Positions 1 to 8,109 of a stretch of DNA of 9,281 nt are shown one piece after another. The translations under genes were made by a program, and so were the position numbers. Within the stretch, counting starts at the first letter, position 1. Each line of letters starts with the position of its first letter. Source of the DNA: Pseudomonadota bacterium (GTDB lineage Bacteria > Pseudomonadota > Gammaproteobacteria > Xanthomonadales > Xanthomonadaceae); contig JAEXRB010000087.1 in assembly GCA_023438325.1 (NCBI GenBank), positions 1 to 9,281 on the forward strand, given 5' to 3'. The notes below the pieces were generated by a model. The model was not told the origin of the DNA and made no database searches. It worked only from the letters and a program-made list of their open reading frames with translations.

Positions 1-974
<974 letters not shown>

Positions 975-1006
975 TTCGCTGTGGTAATCCGGTGCAAGGA
1001 AACGCG

Positions 1007-1012
1007 ATTCTA
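1007..1012 (-). promoter_or_regulatory. possible -10 element for maeB
   Basis: On the minus strand the hexamer TAGAAT (5/6 to TATAAT) lies 33 bases upstream of the malic enzyme ATG, which would place transcription start near 1000 and leave a leader of about 25 bases. No convincing -35 hexamer is found 16-18 bases further upstream, so this is a weak candidate. Confidence 0.3.
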
Positions 1013-1046
1013 GCGCGCACGCCGCACAGGTTCCTGACCCGTTGCC

Positions 1047-1074
1047 TCGACGCGATGCGGATTTGCGCGACAAT
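1047..1074 (+). promoter_or_regulatory. possible sigma70-like promoter for the membrane protein-rsgA operon
   Basis: TCGACG (1047-1052, 4/6 to TTGACA) and GACAAT (1069-1074, 4/6 to TATAAT) are separated by 16 bases. The predicted start near 1081 would give a leader of about 26 bases before the GTG at 1107. The position is right for the two-gene plus-strand operon and the region is otherwise non-coding, but both hexamers are imperfect. Confidence 0.25.
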
Positions 1075-1106
1075 GACGCCCTTCCCATTCCGATTCCGGC
1101 TACCGG

Positions 1107-2468
1107 GTGAGCGAACCCTCGCGTTTTCCACGCTGGCATTCACCTGCCGCACTCATGGCTGCGTTGCTGCTGTTGCAGGCGCCGCTGTGGCTCAATCCGG
1201 GCTATTTCGCCCACGATGAACTGCAATGGGCCGCGCGTGCGGATACGTCGACGCCAGGCCAACTGCCGTGGGCTTCCTTCTTCGATGTCGCGTGGTTCCA
1301 GTTCCGGCCACTGACGTTCAACCTGTGGCTGCTGCTTTCGCATTTCCTGTTCGAGTCGCCGCGCCTGTTCCACGCGGTCTGCGTGCTGGCCGGTTCGTTC
1401 AACGCACTGCTGTTGGCCGATGTATTGCGTCGTGCCGGCTGCCGCGCGCAGGTGGCATCCGGTGCGGCGCTGGTGTTCGCGCTGGGGCCGTTCGCGGCCT
1501 GGGTGCATGGTTGGGTGGGATGTCTTGGCGATCTGTTGTGGGTGGGATTCGGGTTGGGCACGGTGGCCGTGTTGCAACGGCAGGCGGTCTCGCCTGAGCA
1601 CAGCTCCTCGGTCATCTTCGCGGCCCTCGCGGCAGCGCTGGCCACCTTGCTTGCCTTGTTGTCGAAAGAAGCCGCGCTGGCCATTCCCGCACTGCTCGCA
1701 CTGGGCACGCTGCTGCTGCGCTTTCCGCGCCCCTGGCTAGCCGCAACATTGGCCAGCGGCATCGTCGCCATGCTCTATCTGGCGCTGCGGCTGGATACGC
1801 TGATCGCGCCGGGAGAGGCCGCCAGCTACCGCCTGCATCCGGCGGCACTGCCTGCGCGCTGGTTCGAATACATGGTGTACCCGTGGGCATTGGGCACGGA
1901 GGAAATCCATGTGCTGCGCATGGCCTCGTGGTCGAAATGGCTGCTGCTGGCATTCGCGCCGCTGGCACTGATCGCATGCCTGTGGCGCGCATCCTGGCGA
2001 CTGGCGCTGGCATGGCTGCTCGGCGCCACGCTGGTGCTGGCGCCGGTGCTGGCCTTGCCGGTGTCGTTCAACCAGTACGGTTACGGCTTTGCCGCACTGG
2101 GCTGCGGCATGGCGGCACTGGCATGGCAACGGCTGGGGCGAACAGGTCGCGGCACGCTCGTCGTGCTGGCGCTTGTTGCGGTGGCGCATGGTTTCCAGAT
2201 CCAGCGGCAGATGCTGGAAACGGGCCGTTTGCAGGCCGTGTTCTCGCCTTCTCTGGCCGAGCAGGCACAGGCGCAGCGGCACGGCGTGATCGCACTCTGG
2301 CCGGAGCGCGCCTCGCAATTTCCGATCTACGCACGCCTCGTCCATGACGTGCCTGCCTGGCGCGGCATCCCGCTCGGTGCGCGCGTGGGCATGGCCGCCA
2401 ATGCCGAACAGGCCACGCACCTGATTGCCCCTGATGGCCATGTGCAACCTCGCGGAGCCACACCTTGA
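1107..2468 (+). CDS. polytopic membrane protein, GT-C glycosyltransferase-like
   Basis: This 453-residue protein is dominated by hydrophobic segments (about 14-30, 70-105, 115-155, 168-205, 208-228, 277-293, 297-318, 325-340 and 349-362), with a soluble C-terminal tail of about 90 residues. Features resemble GT-C membrane glycosyltransferases of the PMT/TMTC kind. There is an acidic pair in the first extracytoplasmic loop (AHDELQW, 35-41), FRPLT (66-70) at the start of the next helix, and LLSKEAAL (184-191), like the SKE motif of TMTC-type proteins. Such enzymes move sugars from polyprenyl-phosphate donors to acceptors on the outer face of the cytoplasmic membrane. The role here is inference and no substrate can be named. 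The chosen start is GTG at 1107, without a clear Shine-Dalgarno sequence; the ATG at 1155 (residue 17) is an alternative. The stop overlaps the rsgA start codon. Confidence 0.8.
   Translation: MSEPSRFPRWHSPAALMAALLLLQAPLWLNPGYFAHDELQWAARADTSTPGQLPWASFFDVAWFQFRPLTFNLWLLLSHFLFESPRLFHAVCVLAGSFNALLLADVLRRAGCRAQVASGAALVFALGPFAAWVHGWVGCLGDLLWVGFGLGTVAVLQRQAVSPEHSSSVIFAALAAALATLLALLSKEAALAIPALLALGTLLLRFPRPWLAATLASGIVAMLYLALRLDTLIAPGEAASYRLHPAALPARWFEYMVYPWALGTEEIHVLRMASWSKWLLLAFAPLALIACLWRASWRLALAWLLGATLVLAPVLALPVSFNQYGYGFAALGCGMAALAWQRLGRTGRGTLVVLALVAVAHGFQIQRQMLETGRLQAVFSPSLAEQAQAQRHGVIALWPERASQFPIYARLVHDVPAWRGIPLGARVGMAANAEQATHLIAPDGHVQPRGATP
2454..2457 (+). promoter_or_regulatory. ribosome binding site supporting the TTG start of rsgA
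   Basis: GGAG lies inside the end of the membrane protein gene, seven bases before TTG at 2465. It is the main reason to accept a TTG start, whose first bases overlap the upstream TGA stop (TTGA). Confidence 0.65.
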
Positions 2469-3523
2469 CCTCTCACATCGACATCGCCACGCAACTGGCC
2501 CCGCTGGGATGGCGCGCCGACCTTCCTGCCGCACGCGCATGGGCAGAAAAGCCTGAAGGTCGCGTGGCGAGAGTCAGCGAACAACACCGCTCCGGCTACC
2601 GTGTCTGCGATGGCGACAACGAGTTTCCGGTACAGGCGCCCGCGCCATGGACGCGCAAGGGCTTCCCGCCCGAACAGCGCGCCGTGGTCGGCGATTTCGT
2701 GCGACTGCATGCGCAGGAGGATCAGATTCTCGAATTGATGCCACGCAGCAGCCTGTTCCAGCGCGGCGCCGCCGGCGAACATCTCAAGGTGCAGCCAATC
2801 GCCGCGAACATCGACACGGTGCTGGTGGTGACCGGGCTGGATCGCGATTTCAACCTGCGTCGCCTGGAGCGCTATCTGGTACTGGTCAATGCCAGCGGTG
2901 CCGCACCCGTGTTGGTGCTGACCAAGACCGATCGTTGCGAGGATGTGGCCACCCTGCGCGAGCAGCTTTCCAGCATCGAAGGCGGCGGCGTTGCGGTGGT
3001 GGCGGTGAATGCCAAAGACGCAGCCAGCGTTGCGGCACTGGCGCCCTGGCTCGGCCCCGGACGCAGCGTGGTGCTGGTTGGGTCGTCCGGCGCGGGCAAA
3101 TCCACGCTCACCAACACCCTTACCGGGCGCGAGAAGATGAAGACCGGCGCAGTACGCGAACGCGATTCGCGCGGGCGCCACACCACCACGCATCGCGCAC
3201 TTTTGACGCTGCCGCAAGGCGCCTGCCTGATCGATACGCCGGGCATGCGCGAACTCAAGCTCACCGGCACCGAAGACGTGGCCGATGCCGTGTTCGACGA
3301 CATCGAGGCACTCGCCACCGATTGCCGCTTCCGCGACTGCCGCCACCAGAGCGAACCCGGTTGCGCGATCCGCGCCGCACTCGATGCCGGCAGCCTCGAC
3401 CCGGCCCGCCTTGCCAACTACCGCAAGCTCAACACCGAGCGCGATGCGGCAGCGCAGGTGCTGGCGGCCCGGCAGAGCGCATCGTCGCGCGGGAGCACGC
3501 CGGGGAAATGGCGCTCACGCTGA
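2465..3523 (+). CDS. rsgA: ribosome small-subunit biogenesis GTPase RsgA (YjeQ/EngC)
   Basis: Circularly permuted GTPase that binds the maturing 30S subunit near the decoding site and helps its late assembly in the cytoplasm. The 352 residues match the family's usual length. The N-terminal OB-fold region (about 35-110) is followed by the GTPase motifs in permuted order: G4 TKTD (153-156), then G1 P-loop GSSGAGKS (206-213), a G2-like GRHTTTHR (237-244) and G3 DTPG (257-260). The C-terminal zinc knuckle has Cys287, Cys292, His294 and Cys300, all present. The start is TTG, with GGAG seven bases upstream, giving the expected N-terminus. It overlaps the preceding membrane protein gene by four bases, implying translational coupling. 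The gene converges on the universal stress protein gene. Confidence 0.96.
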   Translation: MTSHIDIATQLAPLGWRADLPAARAWAEKPEGRVARVSEQHRSGYRVCDGDNEFPVQAPAPWTRKGFPPEQRAVVGDFVRLHAQEDQILELMPRSSLFQRGAAGEHLKVQPIAANIDTVLVVTGLDRDFNLRRLERYLVLVNASGAAPVLVLTKTDRCEDVATLREQLSSIEGGGVAVVAVNAKDAASVAALAPWLGPGRSVVLVGSSGAGKSTLTNTLTGREKMKTGAVRERDSRGRHTTTHRALLTLPQGACLIDTPGMRELKLTGTEDVADAVFDDIEALATDCRFRDCRHQSEPGCAIRAALDAGSLDPARLANYRKLNTERDAAAQVLAARQSASSRGSTPGKWRSR

Positions 3524-3556
3524 GCGCAACCTGGCCCGCAGGCGATATCGCATCAG

Positions 3557-3580
3557 GCGCGGGCGAACCGGAGCCCGCGC
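3557..3580. terminator. GC-rich hairpin between convergent genes, possible bidirectional terminator
   Basis: GCGCGGGC (3557-3564) is followed, after an 8-base loop, by its perfect complement GCCCGCGC (3573-3580). It lies 33 bases after the rsgA stop and 33 bases after the stop of the opposing stress protein gene. There is no T-tract on either side, so it is not a classical intrinsic terminator, but its central position between convergent genes fits a role in transcript ending or 3' end protection. Confidence 0.45.
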
Positions 3581-3613
3581 ATCTGCCCCGAGCCACGAAC
3601 CTTCCGGCACAAA

Positions 3614-4519
3614 TCACTCCACCGCGCGCGGATCGCGCACCAGCAACACGTCGGCGGCGGCGGTTTCCAGAATGAGCCTGGCTACCGATCCGATCAGAAT
3701 ATTGAACAGGCCGCTGCGGCCATGGGTGCCGAGGGCGATGAGATCGGCACCGTGATCGCGGGTGTATTCGTACGTCAACCGCACAGGCTCGCCATGCTCG
3801 GCCACGAGCTGGATACGGGCACGTTGTTCGGGCGTGAGGCCGGCAGCATCGAGCAGGCGTGTGCCTTCGGCCAACGCGGCAGTGCGCGCATCGGCGATGG
3901 CGCTGGCGTGGCTGGTATCCCGCAAGCCCAGAAACGGCACCTCGTATGCGTGAAACAGCGTGGATTCCACGCCGGGGAAATACGCCAGGCTGGTATCCAG
4001 AGCCAGACGCGAGGAAGGCGAAAAGTCACTGGCCACCACGACGCTGCGATAGGCGCCGTGCACCCGGTCGCGCACCACCAGCACCGGCACGGCAGCATGG
4101 CGCGCCAGCCAGTCCACGGTGGAACCGAGCAAGGTGCGGCCCAGCGATTCACCACGCGCGATCCCGGTGACGATGAGGCCGGCATCTTCTTCGGCCGCCA
4201 CGCGTGCCAGCACCTCGCCCACCTTTCCTTCTTCCACGCGCGGGGTGATCTCCACATCCTCGGCGAAGGCATCGCGGCGCAGGCGCTGGAAGGCACGCTG
4301 CATGGGATCGCCCGGGGCGGTGGCCCACGACGGCAGCGGCGTGGCACGCTCGCTTTCGGCCGAGAGCGTGCCGGCATCGACCACGGTGAGGGTGACGAGC
4401 CTTGCCTGCCACTGGCGGGCAAGCTGTACGGCACGATCCAGCGCACGGTCGCAGCGCGCGCTCATGTCGGTGGCGAGCAGGATCGTGTGGGGCGGAGAGA
4501 AAGGGGCGACGGAGGTCAT
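3614..4519 (-). CDS. tandem-domain universal stress protein (UspA superfamily)
   Basis: The 301 residues form two Usp domains (about 12-150 and 158-295), each beginning with a hydrophobic strand and an aspartate (ILLATD at 13-18; VVVASD at 160-165). The second domain has the complete ATP-binding signature G-2x-G-9x-GS (264-278). In the first, the equivalent stretch (119-134, GIARGESLGRTLLGST) has Arg where the second glycine is expected. Usp proteins are cytoplasmic, often bind ATP and support survival under starvation, oxygen limitation or other stress; the exact job is not readable here. The ATG at 4519-4517 is chosen because AAAGG (4531-4527) lies seven bases upstream. A longer in-frame reading would overlap the ATPase gene and adds residues unlike Usp. 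It lies 47 bases behind the ATPase gene on the same strand, so the two are probably one operon. Confidence 0.93.
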   Translation of the reverse strand: MTSVAPFSPPHTILLATDMSARCDRALDRAVQLARQWQARLVTLTVVDAGTLSAESERATPLPSWATAPGDPMQRAFQRLRRDAFAEDVEITPRVEEGKVGEVLARVAAEEDAGLIVTGIARGESLGRTLLGSTVDWLARHAAVPVLVVRDRVHGAYRSVVVASDFSPSSRLALDTSLAYFPGVESTLFHAYEVPFLGLRDTSHASAIADARTAALAEGTRLLDAAGLTPEQRARIQLVAEHGEPVRLTYEYTRDHGADLIALGTHGRSGLFNILIGSVARLILETAAADVLLVRDPRAVE

Positions 4520-4566
4520 GCGGAATCCTTTGCGGGCTTGCGTTCGTTTTGATGCCGAGCGGGCGC

Positions 4567-7311
4567 TCAACTGTTTATTTCCGGTGCCGTGACGCGCAAT
4601 TCCTCGAACCACCCGAGACGGCGCAACAGCCATTTTTCGATTTCCAGCAGCACGAACAGCGCAATGCCGATGGCGATGATCACCGCACCATCCTGGAATG
4701 GCACCGCGCGCGTATCGAACAAGCGCTGCATCGTCGGCAGGTAGGTGAAAGCCAGCTGCGCCAGCACCACCGCCGCAACGGCCCATAGTACCGCCGGCGT
4801 GCCCTGGATTCCGCGCAGGGTAAACGAGCGCATGTGCAAATAGCGCACGTTGAACAGGTAGAAGATTTCCAGCACGCAGAGCGTGTTGACCACCATGGTG
4901 CGGGCCAGCGCCACGTCATGGCCCTCGTGCATGGCAAAGGCATAGATGCCGAACGCACCGAGCGTGAACAGGAGCGACACCAGCACGATGCGCCACAGCA
5001 TGAAGGGCGAGATCAGCGCTGCGCGAGGATCCCGTGGCGGGCGTTGCATCACGCCCGGCTCGACCGGCTCGAACGCCAGCACCAGCCCGAGGCTGATGGT
5101 CAGCACCATGTTGATCCACAGGATCTGCGCCGGGGTCATCGGCAAGGTCAGGCCGAAGATCAGTGCCGCGATGATGACGAGCGCCTCGCCGCCGTTGGTC
5201 GGCAAGGTCCAGGCGATGACCTTGCGGATGTTGTCGTAAACGGTGCGGCCTTCGTTCACCGCCGCCACGATGGAGGCGAAGTTGTCATCGGCGAGCACGA
5301 TCTGCGCGGCCTCTTTCGCCGCCTCGGTGCCCTTGTTGCCCATCGCGATGCCGACATCGGCGCGCTTGAGCGAGGGTGCATCGTTGACGCCGTCGCCGGT
5401 CATCGCCACCACATGCCCCTGCGATTGCAGCGCCTGCACCACGCGCAACTTGTGTTCCGGGCTGGTTCGGGCAAACACGGCAGCCCGCTGCGCCAGTGCC
5501 GGCAGATCGGCATCGGCCACGGCATCCAGATCCTTGCCGGTGATGACCTGCGGATCATCGGCAATGCCGAGCTGGCGCGCGATCGCGGCGGCAGTGGCGC
5601 CATGATCGCCGGTGATCATCTTCACCGCGATGCCGGCACTGCGGCAGTCGGCCACGGCGGCGACGGCTTCCGGGCGCGGCGGATCGATGAAGCCGATGAC
5701 GCCGAGAAAGGCCAGGTCGCCAACATCGCGCTGGGCCAGTCGTTCCGGCGCCGCATCCAGCCGTTTCATGGCAAAGCCGAGTACGCGCTCGCCATCGGCA
5801 GCGGCGGCACTGATCGCCGCATCCCAATACGCCTGTGCCACGGGCACCACGGTTTCATCGGCACCCAGCTGGCGGCTGCACAACGCCAGCACCTGCTCGG
5901 GAGCGCCCTTCACGAACAGGAACGCACCGCCGTCCGGCGCGCGGTGCAAGGTCGCCATGTAGCGGTACGACGCATCGAACGGGATTTCATCCAGGCGCGG
6001 CCAGCTGCCGTGCACGACTTCGCGGCTGAAACCGGCCTTGGCCGCGACGGCAACCAGCGCACCCTCCATCGGATCACCATCGACCTGCCAATGCCGATCG
6101 CGTTGCAGCAGTTGCGCGTCGTTGCACAGAAGGCCGCATTGCAACAGCCATTCGGCCGCCGCACAGGGCCGGTTCTGGCCATCGGGCAGGTGCAGCGCAC
6201 CTTCTGGCGCATAACCGGCGCCATCGACAAGGATGCTGCCGCCCGCGCTCACCACCCGTCGCACAGTCATCTCGTTGCGGGTGAGGGTGCCGGTCTTGTC
6301 CGAACAGATCACCGTGGTGGCGCCAAGCGTTTCCACCGCCGGCAAATGCCGCACGATGGCGTGACGCGCGGCCATGCGGCGCACACCGATGGCCAAGGTG
6401 ATGGTGATGACCGCAGGCAAACCTTCGGGCACCGCGCCCACGGCCAATGCCACCACCACCATGAAGCCGTCCGCCCAGTCATAACTTCGCGCATACACCG
6501 CAAACAACAGCAGCAACACCGCCGCCACCATGGCCAGCAAGGTGAACTGGCGGCCGAAGCGGTTGATGCTGCGCAACAGCGGCGTGGTCAGGGTGTCGAT
6601 GTTGTCCAGCAATGTGCTGATGCGCCCTATCTGGGTGCGCGTGCCGGTTTCCACGACGATGCCTGTAGCTTGTCCTGCCGCCACCAGCGTGCCCGACCAT
6701 GCCATGCCGTGACGATCGCCAAGCGCGGCACCGAGCGGGCTTTCTGCTTCATGCTTCTGGGCCGTCACCGACTCGCCGGTGAGCACGGCTTCGTCGATCA
6801 GCAGACCACGCGCGCGGATCAGGCGCAGATCGGCAGGCACGCGATCACCGGCCTCCAGCAACACCACATCACCGGGCACCAGTTCGGCCACCGGCAAGGT
6901 GACGCGCTTGCCATCACGCATCGCCCGTGCGCTGGGCGCAAGCATCGAACGCAAGGCCGCCAGCGCCTGTTCGGCACGTCCCTCCTGCACGAAGCCGACG
7001 ATGGCATTGACCAGCACCACGGCGACGATGACTGCGGCGTCCACCGCATGGCCGAGCATGCCCGCGATGACTGCGGACGCCAGCAAGAACAGGATCAGGG
7101 CATTGTTGAACTGTGTCAGCAGCCGCTTCCAGACCGATCGCGACACCGCTTCGGGCAGGAGGTTGGGGCCGTGCTGCCGCAACCGTTGCGCGGCTTCTGC
7201 CGCACTCAAACCTTCGGTTCCCGTCTTCAGCTGGGTGCAGATCGCGTCCTGCGGCAGGGCATGCCAGGCGACAGCCAAGGCATCGGGAGATTCCGGCGGC
7301 GATGTCCGCAT
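4567..7311 (-). CDS. cation-transporting P-type ATPase, P2A/CtpF-like (probable calcium or related cation pump)
   Basis: This 914-residue inner-membrane pump has a full P2-type layout. The N-terminal cation ATPase domain (about 15-75) precedes M1-M2 (about 64-108), the actuator motif TGES (178-181), M3 (252-274) and M4 with PEGLP (295-299). Next come the phosphorylation motif DKTGT (Asp338), KGAPE (468-472) in the nucleotide domain, DPPRPE (543-548), TGDH (567-570) and TGDGVNDAP (638-646). M5-M10 lie between about 699 and 899. By comparison with SERCA, Glu296, Asn706, Glu709 and Asn734 keep cation-site positions, while the M6 Thr-Asp pair is Leu737-Thr738. The WINM...LAFEP...RPPRDP pattern after M6 recalls mycobacterial CtpF. 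Start: ATG at 7311 is preferred because GGAG lies six bases upstream; the ATG at 7323 is possible. The universal stress protein gene follows. An FNR-like box lies upstream. The transported ion is not proven. Confidence 0.93.
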   Translation of the reverse strand: MRTSPPESPDALAVAWHALPQDAICTQLKTGTEGLSAAEAAQRLRQHGPNLLPEAVSRSVWKRLLTQFNNALILFLLASAVIAGMLGHAVDAAVIVAVVLVNAIVGFVQEGRAEQALAALRSMLAPSARAMRDGKRVTLPVAELVPGDVVLLEAGDRVPADLRLIRARGLLIDEAVLTGESVTAQKHEAESPLGAALGDRHGMAWSGTLVAAGQATGIVVETGTRTQIGRISTLLDNIDTLTTPLLRSINRFGRQFTLLAMVAAVLLLLFAVYARSYDWADGFMVVVALAVGAVPEGLPAVITITLAIGVRRMAARHAIVRHLPAVETLGATTVICSDKTGTLTRNEMTVRRVVSAGGSILVDGAGYAPEGALHLPDGQNRPCAAAEWLLQCGLLCNDAQLLQRDRHWQVDGDPMEGALVAVAAKAGFSREVVHGSWPRLDEIPFDASYRYMATLHRAPDGGAFLFVKGAPEQVLALCSRQLGADETVVPVAQAYWDAAISAAAADGERVLGFAMKRLDAAPERLAQRDVGDLAFLGVIGFIDPPRPEAVAAVADCRSAGIAVKMITGDHGATAAAIARQLGIADDPQVITGKDLDAVADADLPALAQRAAVFARTSPEHKLRVVQALQSQGHVVAMTGDGVNDAPSLKRADVGIAMGNKGTEAAKEAAQIVLADDNFASIVAAVNEGRTVYDNIRKVIAWTLPTNGGEALVIIAALIFGLTLPMTPAQILWINMVLTISLGLVLAFEPVEPGVMQRPPRDPRAALISPFMLWRIVLVSLLFTLGAFGIYAFAMHEGHDVALARTMVVNTLCVLEIFYLFNVRYLHMRSFTLRGIQGTPAVLWAVAAVVLAQLAFTYLPTMQRLFDTRAVPFQDGAVIIAIGIALFVLLEIEKWLLRRLGWFEELRVTAPEINS

Positions 7312-7379
7312 CGTTGGCTCCATTTCGTTTCGCCGCCCATCCACGGGCCCGCGGAACGGCAGGGCGTGACGGCACCAAT

Positions 7380-7395
7380 CCGGCGGTGCAGCCGG
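7380..7395 (-). repeat. small inverted repeat in the predicted ATPase leader
   Basis: CCGGC (7380-7384) and GCCGG (7391-7395) can pair around a six-base loop. If transcription starts near 7399 this would be a hairpin at the very 5' end of the ATPase-stress protein mRNA, possibly stabilising it. Short GC stems are common in such DNA, so weight is low. Confidence 0.2.
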
Positions 7396-7405
7396 CAAGG
7401 GGGAA

Positions 7406-7411
7406 ATGCTA
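7406..7411 (-). promoter_or_regulatory. candidate -10 element of the ATPase-stress protein operon
   Basis: The minus-strand hexamer TAGCAT (4/6 to TATAAT) would place transcription start near 7399, leaving a leader of about 88 bases. The FNR-like box at 7433-7446 would then be centred at about -40.5, close to the -41.5 typical of class II activation, where the bound regulator covers a weak -35. Confidence 0.4.
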
Positions 7412-7432
7412 ATGCCGAGGCGAGCGCGGCGC

Positions 7433-7446
7433 TTGACCGACGTCAA
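7433..7446 (-). promoter_or_regulatory. FNR/Anr/Dnr-type binding site upstream of the P-type ATPase
   Basis: TTGAC-CGAC-GTCAA has perfect TTGAC/GTCAA arms around a four-base spacer, matching the TTGA-N6-TCAA core of CRP/FNR-family oxygen and NO regulators (FNR consensus TTGAT-N4-ATCAA). It is the only perfect TTGA-N6-TCAA I found in the window. It overlaps the stop codon of the acetyltransferase gene and lies about 120 bases before the ATPase start. A palindrome reads the same on both strands; the candidate -10 element and the gene layout point to the ATPase operon as its target. Confidence 0.6.
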
Positions 7447-8069
7447 TCACGCGATGGCTCACGACGTGCCGCCCACTCCTCGGCGAGCAACCCGTAGATC
7501 AGCGAATCCTGCAATTCCAGCCCGGTATTGAAGCTGGCACGCAGGCAGCCTTCATGCTGGAAACCCAAGTGGGTGAGCACCGCGCAGGAGGCGTCGTTGC
7601 CCGGCGCCACATCGGCTGCAATGCGGTTCAGATGCAGGGCATGGAAGCCGAAATCCAGCGCGAGGGCCACCGCCTCGCGGGCCAACCCGCGCCCCCAGTG
7701 GGCATGCGCCAGCGCGTAGCCCACCTCCCCGCGCAGATGGTGCGGATCCAGCGCGTACAACGTCGTGCTACCGATGCAGGCATCGCTGTGGCGATCGGCG
7801 AGGATCCAGTTGAGGAGCGTGCGTTGCGCAAAGCCATCGCGGATGGATTGGGCATAGGTCACCGCCTCCTCCCGCGAGGTCAGCGGCGGGCGGCTCCACC
7901 ATCGCATCACGCGCGGATCGGAGAAAATCTCGTAAAGCCCATCCACATCCCCATCGTCATCGCGTACCGGGCGCAGCCGCACCCGCGTGCCCTCGAGGCG
8001 GGGCAGCGCAGGAAGCGCGGCGATCGCGGCGGAAATTTTTTCAGGACGCGTGAGCAGGTCGATGGCCAT
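7443..8069 (-). CDS. GNAT-family N-acetyltransferase, RimJ/RimL-like
   Basis: Predicted to transfer an acetyl group from acetyl-CoA to an amine; RimJ/RimL relatives modify protein N-termini, but many members act on small molecules or other targets, so the substrate is unknown. The 208 residues follow the family layout: RLEGTRVRLRPV (24-35) as the first strand, GEVGYAL (114-120), the acetyl-CoA pyrophosphate loop HWGRGLA (124-130) and the following helix, NRIAADVAPGN (148-158), then LTHLGFQHEG (165-174). The ATG at 8069-8067 is chosen because the protein homology begins soon after. A longer in-frame reading to 8159 would run into the divergent pyruvate kinase gene. No strong ribosome binding site is visible. 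The stop codon lies within the FNR-like box, so the gene could read through into the ATPase operon; no clear terminator separates them. Confidence 0.88.
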   Translation of the reverse strand: MAIDLLTRPEKISAAIAALPALPRLEGTRVRLRPVRDDDGDVDGLYEIFSDPRVMRWWSRPPLTSREEAVTYAQSIRDGFAQRTLLNWILADRHSDACIGSTTLYALDPHHLRGEVGYALAHAHWGRGLAREAVALALDFGFHALHLNRIAADVAPGNDASCAVLTHLGFQHEGCLRASFNTGLELQDSLIYGLLAEEWAARREPSRD

Positions 8070-8109
8070 GGTGATAGCGTTCGCAGTTGGACAAACGAAT
8101 CGGATGATC

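Noticed and set aside
2327..3346. A 339-codon minus-strand frame opposite rsgA
   Set aside because: Antisense shadow of a gene with all RsgA motifs; no independent support.
3722..4552. A 276-codon plus-strand frame opposite the universal stress protein
   Set aside because: Antisense shadow without recognisable domains.
4520..4786. N-terminal extension of the universal stress protein to an ATG at 4786
   Set aside because: It would overlap the ATPase gene by more than 200 bases, has no Usp-like sequence, and the internal ATG at 4519 has a good ribosome binding site.
6564..6577. Second FNR-like site (TTGA-N6-GCAA) inside the ATPase gene
   Set aside because: The second arm is GCAA, not TCAA, and it lies within coding sequence with no gene start nearby.
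7312..7446. N-terminal extension of the P-type ATPase to an ATG at 7446
   Set aside because: The extra residues are not P-type-like, the start would lie in the FNR-like box and overlap the acetyltransferase stop, and GGAG before the ATG at 7311 supports the shorter form.
4834..7497. An 887-codon open frame on the plus strand opposite the P-type ATPase
   Set aside because: Its composition is very rich in His, Arg, Gln and Asp with no recognisable domain, as expected for the antisense frame of a GC-rich gene. The opposite strand carries every P-type ATPase motif.
8080..8108. Possible promoter TTCGCA-N17-GATGAT before pyruvate kinase
   Set aside because: Transcription would start inside the ribosome binding site, leaving about seven bases before the ATG.
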